Shown: piece by piece, positions 11,941 to 21,713 of the stretch | How positions within the stretch are numbered: position 1 is the first letter of the stretch | Layout of the letters: each line of letters begins with the position of its first letter | Origin: Talaromyces rugulosus | Lineage: Eukaryota; Ascomycota; Eurotiomycetes; Eurotiales; Trichocomaceae | NCBI RefSeq assembly: GCF_013368755.1 | Contig: NC_049564.1 | Span: 504,001 to 568,000, forward strand | Direction: 5' to 3' | Length of the DNA: 64,000 nucleotides | Program-made: the position numbers and the translations under genes | The notes under the pieces: generated by a model | The model's input: the letters and a program-made list of their open reading frames with translations, nothing else | What the model was told of the DNA's origin: nothing | Database searches by the model: none

Positions 11941-13083
11941 TCATTGGGTTTGCTCTTTGTCAGACTGTTTCTCAGTCTCCTTTTCCTTTTTTGTATGGGT
12001 AGCATTTAGCTTCGGGGGTGAAATTGGATTCCCTTCAGCGGTTTTGGTAGCTTTGCACTCGGTGGCATAATGGCCAGTACGATTACAACGATAGCAGGTC
12101 ACTGTCGACTTGTCCTTGTTCTTTGAGAAGGATTTCTGCTTCTTCTGAGATTTCTCTCGGTCGTTGTGATCTGATCTATATTTTCGCTTTCGAGTCGGCT
12201 TCGAGTCGGAACCTTCTTGGTTCCGAGTCGGACCTTGGCCTCCGGAGCGATTGTTATTCTCATTTTCGGCTTTCCTTTCCAATCTCCGCTCTTGCTTCTC
12301 GATTTGATACAATCGTTGAGCGGTAGTAATTAGGTCCGGAAGCTTCGCTGGGAGCGTACCCATTCTCGTGATATCCGAACGGATCTTTGGCAACAGCTTT
12401 GCCAGGAAGATTCGATATTTGAAGAGGTCTTCGGCCGGTGGAGGCCCGCCACTTCCTTCTCTCGCTTTCTCGTAGAGAATCGAGAATTTGGAATAAAAAG
12501 CCTCAGGGTCTTGTCCATTTGACTGTGTTAGGCTTAATAAAGCCATAGCGCTGTTGATTCCTCGGTTCTGGGGGGATTCAATCTGGTCCTCCAACCAGGT
12601 TCGGAAATCGTCAAAGGTAAAAGATTGCAAGTTAATCGAATTTTTCTTCTCTCTCCATTGGATGCGGTGGTCTCCATCAAGCCAAGCGGCAGCATATTGG
12701 ACTTTACTTGCTTCGTCGGGGTAGGACCGGGGACGACTTGAGATGTTGTTTTCCACGTCCTCAATCCATTCCTCGAATTCCTTGATTGATTTTGAAGCGA
12801 AGCGCTTGGGGTCTGGAACCTTGGTGTCACGACGTTCGCTGGTAGTCGCGTGCGACGGTCCGGTGGTTCTGAGTCCTTGTATAAGGGCCTGCAGCATCTC
12901 CATGGTCATGTTGACCTGTGGAACAGCTTGTGGAGGTAATTCTTCGGAAGTCGCATCCTGCGCCGGTTCAGTACTGGTATGGTCCTGAGCCTCTTCCTCC
13001 TCGTGTACAAATCCCGGGTTAGGAACTGGAACAGTTCCCGGTTCATCCGGTGTTGGAGAAGTCATGCCTCGTGTAGTCACCAT
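11941..13083 (-). CDS. Retrotransposon Gag polyprotein
   Basis: Structural protein of the retrotransposon particle, 380 residues. A disordered acidic N-terminus is followed by a retrotransposon Gag domain (about residues 90-270; FEEWIEDVENN and FYSKFSILYEK are recognisable), a basic stretch, and one zinc knuckle of the CX2CX4HX4C type (CYRCNRTGHYATEC) near residue 335. It ends in a single UGA, after which pol continues in the same reading frame, so the fusion would need stop-codon readthrough. The basic stretch before the knuckle contains one of the element's repeated Arg/Ser/Asp-rich insertions (TRNQEGSDSKPTRKR). The start ATG lies 43 bases inside the LTR boundary. Confidence 0.93.
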   Translation of the reverse strand: MVTTRGMTSPTPDEPGTVPVPNPGFVHEEEEAQDHTSTEPAQDATSEELPPQAVPQVNMTMEMLQALIQGLRTTGPSHATTSERRDTKVPDPKRFASKSIKEFEEWIEDVENNISSRPRSYPDEASKVQYAAAWLDGDHRIQWREKKNSINLQSFTFDDFRTWLEDQIESPQNRGINSAMALLSLTQSNGQDPEAFYSKFSILYEKAREGSGGPPPAEDLFKYRIFLAKLLPKIRSDITRMGTLPAKLPDLITTAQRLYQIEKQERRLERKAENENNNRSGGQGPTRNQEGSDSKPTRKRKYRSDHNDREKSQKKQKSFSKNKDKSTVTCYRCNRTGHYATECKATKTAEGNPISPPKLNATHTKKEKETEKQSDKEQTQ

Positions 13084-13112
13084 CGTCTCGGAGTCGATTC
13101 GGATCCTCGTGG

Positions 13113-13123
13113 AAGCGGTTTAT
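13113..13123 (-). promoter_or_regulatory. Probable self-primer binding site
   Basis: On the element's sense strand the sequence two bases inside the 5' LTR reads ATAAACCGCTT. The LTR itself holds the exact complement, AAGCGGTTTAT, at 13253-13263. There is no TGG expected for a tRNA-primed site. In Tf1-type elements the first 11 nt of the RNA fold onto such a site to prime reverse transcription; the 11-nt match and a TATAA box about 40 nt upstream of AAGCGG fit that scheme. Confidence 0.65.
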
Positions 13124-13125
13124 AA

Positions 13126-13454
13126 TGTAAAGTGGGTGGTGTCTGAAAGACTTATATATGAGGGAGTTGGAACCTACTGGGCTCTGAGGGGGTTCCTACT
13201 AGGAGTCGAGGCAGTATATAAAGTAAATAGATATGGGTTATATTGATATAGAATAAACCGCTTGAGCCCCTTCATCCTGGGGGATGGGGTCTCAAGCTTA
13301 TAAGCCTGATCTAGATGAGATCCTACTTCCTAACAGGGTTATATTCACCGAGCATGAGGGGTAGATGCATCCTTTGTGATGTATCAACTCAACCCGCGGA
13401 GGATATGCAGGCCTTTGTAAGCCGGATCGGCATCCCCGAGCCTGGCACTTCACA
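13126..13454 (-). repeat. 5' LTR of the retrotransposon (right copy)
   Basis: 329 bp and identical to the left copy on my reading. In the sense (minus) direction it carries CTTATAAGC, a TATA candidate, about 40 nt before AAGCGGTTTAT, the proposed RNA 5' end. It also contains members of the short motif found throughout the element (GGAACCTACT and CCTACTAGGAGTCGAGG on the plus strand). Confidence 0.95.
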
Positions 13455-13459
13455 TTGAG
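13455..13459. repeat. Target-site duplication, right copy
   Basis: TTGAG follows the right LTR and matches the five bases before the left LTR. Confidence 0.9.
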
Positions 13460-14591
13460 CTACTAGGTGATGCACAAAGTTTATATCATTTCTTCTTCCT
13501 CCCATACCGAGTATATCCGCCATTCAATATATTGTTTGATCTGTCACAGATCTCACACAACAGTATAAAGGATATTAAAAAAAAGAATTGAAATATTTGT
13601 TAACAATCTTACTTCGGTATTATAACCATAGAATTATATATAGTTTATAATTATAGAAATCAGAAGACTTAACAGTAAGAGTACTCATTATATACTAGAT
13701 GCTACAGTACATATAAATAGCCACACATACCATAATTACTAAAGATTAATGATTTTCAATATCAGTTGATGTTATATACAATTTCTATGACTCTTGCTTT
13801 AACCATTTGTACCATAATATCGTACGTCATGCACCGTGGGAAACCTGTGGACCACCCTCCGAGAATGTCTACACAGATTATTACGTTGTCTTATCTGCGC
13901 TTTATTGAACTTTGTTGCTCCGTTTCTCTAGATATGATTTGTCAAACCGCAGCCTGCGACGGTTGTCATTCCCTTACCCTAAAAGCACGCTATCTTGAAG
14001 AAAACAAACAGGGGGAAGGAATGAGAAAAGGAAGACTCCCAGGACTTTAGATAACCGAGTTTTGTGGGCAGAGCTATCCGTTTCCATCTCCATTTGAGGT
14101 TATTCTCAGATTGAGCACCATCCTCGTTACGGGTCGATGTCTCATGCCACTGGACGAAGTCCGCTTTTGGTGGGATCTTAAATTCGTCGAGATGAGTAAT
14201 TATACAAACTTACAGAATATAAAATATTAATACGGAGAAGTGTACATAGACTCCACGAATACGTTACATTGGGATCCAAGGGAATACTTACGTTGTTCTG
14301 AACAGGTTTGTAGTAAACCGATCCGATGGATTGAGCATTTAAGATAAGTTATGAATTAAATTAACTAGCTAAAGTAAAAATTGTGAATTAACCAGTTTAA
14401 GTTAGACAGAATAAAATGACTATCCTCTGCAAATAAGAAAACAAAAAAATTGCAGGTCCCTGTATTCAACAGGTCACTAGATCCGGTGTCGAAGAACTTG
14501 AATACAGGCCAATAATGTGAACATAATGACTTGAAAAGGCCTATAAAATCCGCAAGGTAAAGCAGCCAGGTGCCCCATCAATGTGGTCTCC
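13460..14591. other. AT-rich intergenic region
   Basis: No gene is supported. A 94-codon open frame at 13766-14050 has no recognisable features. The region lies between the retrotransposon and the 3' end of a hydrophobin gene. Confidence 0.5.
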
Positions 14592-15061
14592 CTAGTCATC
14601 TGCAGGGTGGCACTGTTAAATAGATAGTTAGTAATGAAAAAAAAAAGCCGGACTGTATACTTACATCTTCGCCCTTGGGACAGTACGCAGTGATCCCGGA
14701 GCAGGAAACACCATTGGGGCCTTCTTTCGTGAAGCCTAGAAATTGTTAATGGCTGTTGTAACTAACCCATGTAGGTTCACTCACCCAAGATATTAAGGTT
14801 TTCGATCAAACTGGTCTTCGCGCAAGCAGCATCCTGAGTTCCAAGAAGATTGTTCAACGCGGCACCCTTTTGCAGAACATTGCCAAGAATTCCATTGGCT
14901 TGGATAGATTCCTTGTTTTCGCAGCAGGCTATATCAACGTCGGGATACTTGTCCTGGGCTTCCTTGATGGAGAGGTTTCCGGGCTGGCCACCGGGAGAAG
15001 GTCCAACAGCAGCATGGCCGGTCACTGCCAAGGCAAGCGAAATTACCACAGAGAGGAGCAT
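14592..15061 (-). CDS. Class I-like hydrophobin lacking the C1-C6 disulfide
   Basis: Small secreted surface-active protein that would coat spores or hyphae. Three exons (15061-14785, 14735-14665, 14612-14592) encode 122 residues, with a signal peptide of about 17-18 residues. It is clearly paralogous to the gene at 16600: intron positions match, and QKGAALNNLLGTQD and AKTSLIENLN are shared with small changes. Hydrophobins normally have eight cysteines. Here the positions equivalent to C1 and C6 are Tyr39 (TAT) and Tyr110 (TAC), leaving C2-C3 (46, 47), C4 (80), C5 (104), C7 (111) and C8 (117). In the canonical fold C1 pairs with C6, so exactly one disulfide is removed and no lone cysteine remains. 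The gene is otherwise intact with good splice sites, so I treat it as functional. Confidence 0.85.
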
Positions 15062-15289
15062 TTTTATGATTAGCGGAGGAGATGATTTGGAAGTAGTTGT
15101 GAAAAAAATAGGATGTGTATAGAAAAAACCATCTCAAGTTTTCGATCCTTTATATACTTTGTCGGGCAATCTAGTAGAGAAAGTAGCGTAGAGCAAAGTC
15201 GCCAAAAACGACAGAAGAGTCTGCCAACTGAAATGCTGTTTTCAAGCCTCTAGATCCACAATAGGCTGGAATGCTCTTGGCAACAATGA

Positions 15290-15570
15290 TCTTCAGATGT
15301 GAGAAATAGACTTGCACCGACTCCTTGCTTCTGTGCGGATCTATTGCTATTAACACAGCAATAATTTTCGCCCTTTAAATAAGAATGTAGAAATGAAAAG
15401 AAGATCCCTACTGGAATATCCAGTCGAGGGTCCGAAGGGTTTTATCTATATAGAATGCGCATTCCTGACAGGGTCCATTCCATATTAAAACCGCGGTTTT
15501 CTAAGGACTTTTATATATAATGATCTGCATAGAATGCACATTCCACACAGTGTCCATTCTGTATGAAAAT
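15290..15570 (-). repeat. Dispersed repeat copy B
   Basis: Homologous to 4141-4490 in inverted orientation. It includes the perfect 14-bp palindrome AAAACCGCGGTTTT at 15487-15500 and then a second partial unit (GATCTGCATAGAATGCACATTCC onward). The unit therefore seems to repeat in tandem with a period of roughly 90-100 bp. The right end of copy A (AGCAAGGAGTC) lies at about 15322 here. Confidence 0.65.
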
Positions 15571-16124
15571 ATATATGAAAGGGGATTGATGCGCGCACCG
15601 CCCTTTTTACTGCGTGCACCCCTCCCCCCTTCCTATACCGTCGTAGCGTCGAAACCAAATTTCCTAATAAATTCTTAGCGGTTTTGATCACCCAATCCTA
15701 GTTGAGGGTCTATGCCTGACTGCTATTTGTACTATTACTTTGAGGCAGAGATTTTCTATAAAAATGCACATGTAAAGTGGAAATTATAGTGTTGATTAAC
15801 TTAATCTAAGTCTGCTGCCTATCCCTTAGACCCGTGCCCCTGGTAATAATAAGATGTTATCCCTTAGCCTTGGTAGTATAAAGCTAGATTGACGTTCTTA
15901 TTTGGCGCAATATTACTGGTCTCTTAGTGTTAAGCGGGTCGATATGACAGTATTAGGATTAATGCAGGAAGCTAATTCAGAATCCTCTTATAAAAGTTCC
16001 TGCGTACTGATTGTGAAGCTATTGCGATCGTAAGGGTGGTAGTTTTAGGAGGCTACTAAGGGTCTATGCTTTCGATTTGAAGCTATGATGGTTTAGGAAG
16101 GGGGTGTTGCGCGCATCAATCCCC

Positions 16125-16310
16125 ATATGAAAACAATGGTTTTTAAGAACTTTCACATATAATGATCTACCTAGAATGCACATTCCAGACAGGCAAGAAC
16201 TTTTGTATATAATGATCTACATAGAATGCACATTCCAGGTAGAGTCCATTCTGTATGAGAACGGTGGTTTCCAAGAACTTTTATGTATAATGATCAAGAA
16301 AGGGCTATAT
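16125..16310 (-). repeat. Dispersed repeat copy C, tandem units
   Basis: Two to three partial units of the same family occur head to tail: AATGATCTAC...AGAATGCACATTCCA appears at about 16160-16193 and again at about 16210-16239. Between and after them are ACTTTCACATATAATGATC-like and GAACTTTTATGTATAATGAT blocks. The copy lies a few hundred bases upstream of the hydrophobin at 16600. Confidence 0.6.
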
Positions 16311-16599
16311 AGTAGTGAAAAAATAAAAAATTCTACATTCTTGCCAAGCTTAGAAATAATGTAATTTGATACGAATGCTATAGAATTCTTAATTTTAAAA
16401 TCGGCAAAAAACGGGTAAACAATTTTTTTTCTATTCTTATCTTAGAATATAAATATGTGCTTGAAATTCCCTACTCAAACAAACTTTCTTCTATCAGCAA
16501 CACACTGAACGCAGACTCAAACAGTTATTTTTCTTTCGAAAAACTTCTCTTCAACTAAATCCTACTTTTTCTTTGAAAAACTTTCCTTCAACCGTCAAA

Positions 16600-17060
16600 A
16601 TGCAACACTATCTCTTGACTATTGCTTTTGCTGTGGCTGTGGCCGCTCTCCCCCCAAGTGGACAGCATGCCGAACAGGGCAACCAGGTTACTATTCAACA
16701 AGCCCAGGAGCAGTGCCCCGGTGAAGTTGCGTGCTGCATCAACAAGGAAGAAGTCGAGGGCAATGGCGTCTTGGGCAACCTCTTGCAGAAAGGCCTTCTT
16801 TTGAACAACGTCCTTGGCACCCAGGATTCTGCTTGTGCCAAGACAAGCTTGATTGAGAACCTTAACTTGCTGGGTATAATCTCTTGAACAATAAATAGTT
16901 ATCAAAATACTGACTGTATTCAGGCTTCACTGTGGAAGGCAACAACGGCCCTTCCTGCAAGTCTTCGACTGCTTGCTGCACTGGCGACAACGTGAGTACC
17001 GTTATCCAAGAATTCATGACAAATGGCTAAACAGTCTTTTATTAGTGTTCGGCTGTCTAA
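16600..17060 (+). CDS. Class I hydrophobin
   Basis: Secreted amphipathic protein of 118 residues that would self-assemble on spore or hyphal surfaces. Three exons: 16600-16873, 16924-16991 and 17046-17060. The start at 16600 (context TCAAAATGC) places a signal peptide at residues 1 to about 17; an in-frame ATG at 16573 would only add nine residues before it. All eight cysteines are present: C39, C45-C46, C79, C103, C109-C110 and C115. Spacings X5, X32, X23 and X5 fit class I; the last spacing (X4) is short for the class. The last exon is only 15 nt and encodes C8, three further residues and the stop. Its paralogue lies 1.5 kb away in divergent orientation, so the pair arose by duplication. 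Confidence 0.92.
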
Positions 17061-18136
17061 ATGGTAGACGCTTTTGGCAAGACCTGAAAGGGACATGGTC
17101 GTTTTGATGTCAAGTCTAGAAGTCCAGTTTTTGGATATTGGTTGAAGTATATTTCAGTTTTTCACAAGTGATTTCAACGGGTACTCATACAATATGTATT
17201 TCTGTTGACAAGAAACGCGACGCAATATATAGAAGCAATATCATTTTTTCTAGACGCCGAGATACAAGAACATGAGTGAGGAGCAAATTCTTTAAAAACC
17301 TAACTACTGTAGAGTAAGATGCACAATCAGCTAGCTTCGCATAGAATATTGAAGACTTTGGGTCTATATTGCTTCACAAAACCAGTTAGGACATCTTGAA
17401 TACTATTAGAACTATTAACCCTGAAATTTTATGGTAAAGTGTCATTATAAGTATGCTTTTCGCTACAAACATGGCCCTTGCAAACCTAGAGATGTGCTAT
17501 TCGCTCACTACCACCTACATCATCGATTGTAGGCCTAAGCACCTAAAGCCTTCTATTTTAAGATAGAACCTTAACCTTATAAACTTTAGAAAGATATTTA
17601 CTTCCTAATTAGGTTATATATCATGAGTATGAGGGGTAAATGCCTTATTTGGATTTATCAGCTCCATCAACCCTTAGGGAATCTGCAGGCATCTCAGAAA
17701 GCTGGATCAGGCGTTCCCGAGCCTAGCTAGCACTTGACAAATAGTTAAATATAGAGTTAAAATTATCTTTTATTTAAAAATATAAATGATCAACCTTTTA
17801 AATTATTTGGAATGATTTAAATTTATATAATTAGATTAAATTATGAACAAAATATCTATATATACTAATATAATTTTTATATAAATTGGAATTTTGTATT
17901 TATAGATTTCATTAATTTAATGTATTTTGTCTCCAATCCCACGAGGTCACATGACACATCGTCACCGGAGCGGAGGCACACGATAACTACCGCAGCTCAC
18001 ACATCCCAACTCCGCCGTCGGACTATACAGGAGCTAGCTTGCCAATGGTGTCCGTTCTATAAACCATGATCCGTATTCGCATGCTTTCAGAACAGGGTCG
18101 CATATTGCTGCTGCTGCCACCGTCATTGTCGCAGCC
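17061..18136. other. AT-rich intergenic region with an eroded LTR
   Basis: No gene is supported. An LTR relic occupies about 17432-17739 and is followed by about 180 bp of very AT-rich sequence. The last 200 bp turn GC-rich and form the promoter and leader of the Vps39 gene. Confidence 0.5.
17432..17739 (-). repeat. Eroded solo LTR related to the 329-bp LTR
   Basis: Reads alongside the plus strand of the LTR from near its start (TGGTAAAGTG versus TGTAAAGTGG) to its end (CACTTGACA versus CACTTCACA). Landmarks are ACTTCCTAATTAGG versus ACTTCCTAACAGGG, TATGAGGGGTAAATG versus CATGAGGGGTAGATG, and CCCGAGCCT. Differences are dominated by C-to-T and G-to-A changes, for example the stretch near 17550-17590 where GAGCCCCTTCATCCTGGGG has become AT-rich. 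That pattern suggests repeat-induced point mutation. I see no target duplication. Confidence 0.65.
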
Positions 18137-21100
18137 ATGTTGTCCGCTTTTAAACCTCGGTCGCTCGTCGAACTGAAACCCCGCGACAAATCCAAGATTG
18201 AATCCGTTCTCGCGTACGGCGATCGCCTCCTTGTCGGCTTGAACAATGGCAACTTGCGCGTGTACCGGGTCAATGAACAGGCCGGGGACGAGCGAAACGG
18301 CCATGCGATCGAGAGCTCGGCTGGCCACGACCACGACCACGACCACGATGGCGACGACGGACCTTCGACGACCACCACCGATCTCCTCCGCGAACAGGAG
18401 AAATTCGCCCGTTACAAGATTGACCAGCTCGCCTTTATAAAAGAGGCCAACATTCTAGTCTCGCTTTCCGGCGGCTACGTTTTCCTACACGACCTGCAGA
18501 GCTATGACCTTGGGGAACAACTCATGAAGACAAAAGGGGCGACCGCGTTTGCGGTGACTTCGAATGTTGTCAACGATGCAGAAACAGACGTTCCGTCCAT
18601 CGTGTCCCGGCTTGCCGTCGCGGTCAAACGCAAGATTATACTTTGGACTTGGCAGGATATGGAGCTCAACCCGGACGCGGCCGAGGTCACTTTGGTTAGC
18701 GGGATCAAAACCTTGACGTGGATATCTGGCACGAGACTGATTGCTGGGCTTACGTCTAATTATGTCCTGGTCGATATTGAGACCATGGAGCTCAAGGATA
18801 TTGTAGGACCGGGAAGCATCGGCGGCGGTGCGGGACAGGAATCGAGTCGGCTCGGAGGAGTCGGCGTTGCCAGTATGAGCTATATCGGAATGGGAGGCAT
18901 TGTACCCAAACCTCTCGCTACACGGCTTAGCGAAGGGCAGGTTCTTTTAGCAAAAGATGTCAACACGCACTTTATTGACATTGATGGCACATCCCTGCGG
19001 AAGCGGCAGATACCATGGAACACCGCACCCGAGGCTCTTGGATATTCATACCCATATCTACTGGCATTGCAAGATCCTTCAAAGGGCACTTTGGAAGTAC
19101 GCAATCCAGACACACTATCGCTCCTTCAGTCAATATCTCTGCCATCGGCGAGCTTGCTTCATATGCCGCACCCCAATATCAGTCTAGCACATGCCGGGAA
19201 AGGCTTCTTGGTAGCCAGTGACCGAGCCATATGGCGCATGGAGGCGCTGAGCTACGACAATCAGATCGACGCATTAGTCGAGAGCGGGTATTTGGACGAA
19301 GCGATCAGCCTCATCACGATGCTAGAGGACGCACTTTTGACAGACAAACCAGGTCGTTTGCGTGAGATCCAGCTTCAAAAGGCTCAAAAGCTGTTCAACG
19401 ACCGTAAATACCGCGATGCCCTCGACCTCTTTGCAGGAGTCTCTGCGCCTCCTGAGATTGTCATACAGCTGTACCCAAAGGTCATAGCGGGCGACTTGTC
19501 GTCTATAGAAGAAGAAGAAGAAGAAGAAGAAACCGAGCATGTTGAAGTGAATGGTGCAGATGCTTCGGCGGCGGCTACGAATGGCCTACATTCGCATGCT
19601 GAGGACCCAGCTCCTGAAGCTCTCAGATCTTCTACTTATGCGCCTTCTCTTACCTCCTTTCTTCGCGGTAAAGGAGACGAGGGTAGCGACGATGGGAGCA
19701 TCCGCGCAAAGCCAATGGAAAGCTCTCAAAGCGAGAAACGTCTAGGTTTGCATCATCAACATTAAGCTTTTGTGACATTCGTGCTGATATTCTATTGACA
19801 GAAGGGAAAGATCTCAAAACAGCCGTTCGCGAACTGCAGGGCTATCTTGCCGATGTGCGACGTCGGTTTCAGAGATTTTTAAATCCAAACGGCACTCTTC
19901 GTGCTGGTTCTTTACATCAAGATGGAGAAATCGATGAGTTTGAAGAGTCGGTACGAATGCTGCTCGGGTTGTCAGGGGAATTTGAAGAGTCCGAGTTTGA
20001 AGAACGACTACTTGAAAACGCCAGGCTGGTCGATACGACGCTGTTCAGAGCTCACATGTACGCGACGCCTTCGCTGGCGGGTTCCCTATTTCGAATCGCC
20101 AATTTTTGTGATCCGGACGTGGTGATGGAAAAGCTTGGAGAAAGCGGACGATACAATGAACTGATTGATTTTTACTACGGCAAAAAGATGCACCGTCGAG
20201 CATTGGAATTGCTTCGGAAGTTTGGTCAGGAAAAGATAGAAGAAGGGGAAAAAGAAGACGATGAATGGGCCCATCTTCGCGGGCCCAAGAGAACAATTGC
20301 ATACCTACAGCACTTGTCCCCGGAATATATCGATCTCATCCTAGAGTTTGCAGATTGGCCTATTCGGGAAGAGCCTGATCTCGGCATGGATATATTTTTG
20401 GCAGATACCGAGAACGCCGAGACGCTACCGCGGTATCAAGTCATTGACTTTCTCGAAAAAGTCGACAATACTGCTCTTGCGATTCGCTATCTAGAGCATG
20501 TGATTGATGAGCTGAACGACCTGAGCCCGGATCTGCACCAAAGACTGCCAAATCTCTATTTGGAAAAGCTGGAAGAACACAAGAGCGGCAAAGCAAAACT
20601 TGCTAGTGAGGACGAATTCGAGGAATGGAAGCAAAAGCTTTTGGCATTCCTCAAGTCTAGTGACCAGTATTCGCCCGCTAAGATGCTGGATCGCCTCCCA
20701 CAAGATGACCCCGATTTCTACGAGGCCAAAGCAATCGCATTTAGCAAGATGGGCCTGCATCGACAGGCGCTGGAGATTTACGTTTTCAAATTACAGGCGC
20801 ATGATAAGGCTGAAGAGTAAGTTTTATTCTCACTACAAAAAATTTGTTTTGTGTAAACGAGATATTGACTTTTTCTAGGTACTGTAACCACGTCCATGTC
20901 ACCGAAGAAGTATCAGCAGCAGAGATAGCTCCATCTCATCGCCTAGCGCCCACGGATGCCGATGATACGAAACCTCCAATCTACCTGACATTGCTATCCC
21001 TTTATCTTTCGCCTCCAAATGGTAACAAAACGCAATACGGCCCGGCATTGGAGATCATGGCCAAACACGGATCTCGGCTGCCGGCCAAGTCCACCCTCAA

Positions 21101-21481
21101 CCTGATCCCCGAGGACATTGCCGTCCAGGAACTCGAGTTCTACTTCCGCAGTCGCATCCGAGCTGCTAGTTCCATCATGAACGAGGCTCGCATTGTTTCT
21201 AACCTGCAAAAAGTGCAGAATATCAAGACTCAAGCCCGGCTTTTGGTCGGAGAGGGACTGCCGGACAATAACAAAGCGCGCAGCCGACATGTCACGATCA
21301 CGGAAGAGCGCGTGTGCGGTATTTGCCACAAGCGGCTTGGAGGTAGTGTCATCAGCGTGTTTCCAGAGTATGTTTTTTTTCCCCTCTCTTTCTTCCCTAG
21401 TCATGATCCGAGACCATCATTGCTAATAGCTGGTGCAGTGATAGGGTTGTCCATCTAGGTTGCGCCAACCGTGTGACATGA
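18137..21481 (+). CDS. Vps39/Vam6-like HOPS subunit
   Basis: Vacuolar tethering protein, the HOPS subunit that links Rab7/Ypt7 membranes for fusion at the vacuole. Four exons (18137-19745, 19802-20816, 20879-21367, 21439-21481) give 1051 residues. The N-terminal CNH (citron homology) beta-propeller spans about residues 15-300, starting with SAFKPRSLVELKP. Vps39 domain 1 and an alpha-helical clathrin-repeat-like middle follow. The C-terminal Vps39 domain 2 ends in CGICHKRLGGSVISVFP and a short last exon adding HLGCAN, completing a CX2C...HX2C zinc-binding motif. Low-complexity insertions include a His/Asp run near residue 60 and a Glu run near residue 455. Exons 3 and 4 are supported by the family's conserved KAEEYCNHVH and ISVFP joins. 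Confidence 0.93.
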
Positions 21482-21713
21482 CCATTCTGTTTATCTTTCT
21501 CTTTTTCTTTTCAATTGCATGTTCGAGGCTGGCAAATCTTTTATTTGTCGTATCTGTTTTCTGTGCTTTTCTCGCTTTCGATCACGAGCGAAGCGGCGCT
21601 TTTTCCATGCGAATGATACCCCGGAGATGTAAAGTTGTCATTTAAACCGAATATATAAATCATATCTCTTGTGAATTGCCCTGTAGCAAGCAGTATAGTA
21701 TGGAGACTGTCGA

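Larger units (their letters stand above)
5672..13454 (-). mobile_element. Ty3/Gypsy chromovirus LTR retrotransposon
   Basis: A complete 7783-bp element bounded by 329-bp LTRs that read as identical and by TTGAG duplications. Its sense strand is the minus strand. Order from the 5' end: LTR (13454-13126), probable self-priming site, gag (13083-11941), pol with protease, reverse transcriptase, RNase H, integrase and chromodomain (to 8133), a 2.1-kb tail, then the 3' LTR (6000-5672). Domain order with integrase after RNase H defines Ty3/Gypsy, and the terminal chromodomain defines a chromovirus. Identical LTRs mean recent insertion, yet pol is broken by a frameshift near 11135, so this copy probably cannot move unaided. 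A separate spliced gene runs on the opposite strand at 6380-7812. Confidence 0.95.
15062..16599. other. Divergent intergenic region of the hydrophobin pair
   Basis: Shared upstream region of two divergently transcribed hydrophobin genes. It holds repeat copies at about 15290-15570 and 16125-16310 and no supported gene. Close to the right gene there is a TATA-like AATATAAATATG near 16447, followed by a CT-rich stretch typical of highly expressed fungal genes. Confidence 0.55.

Noticed and set aside
13766..14050. 94-codon ORF right of the retrotransposon
   Set aside because: No similarity to a known family and atypical composition; probably chance.
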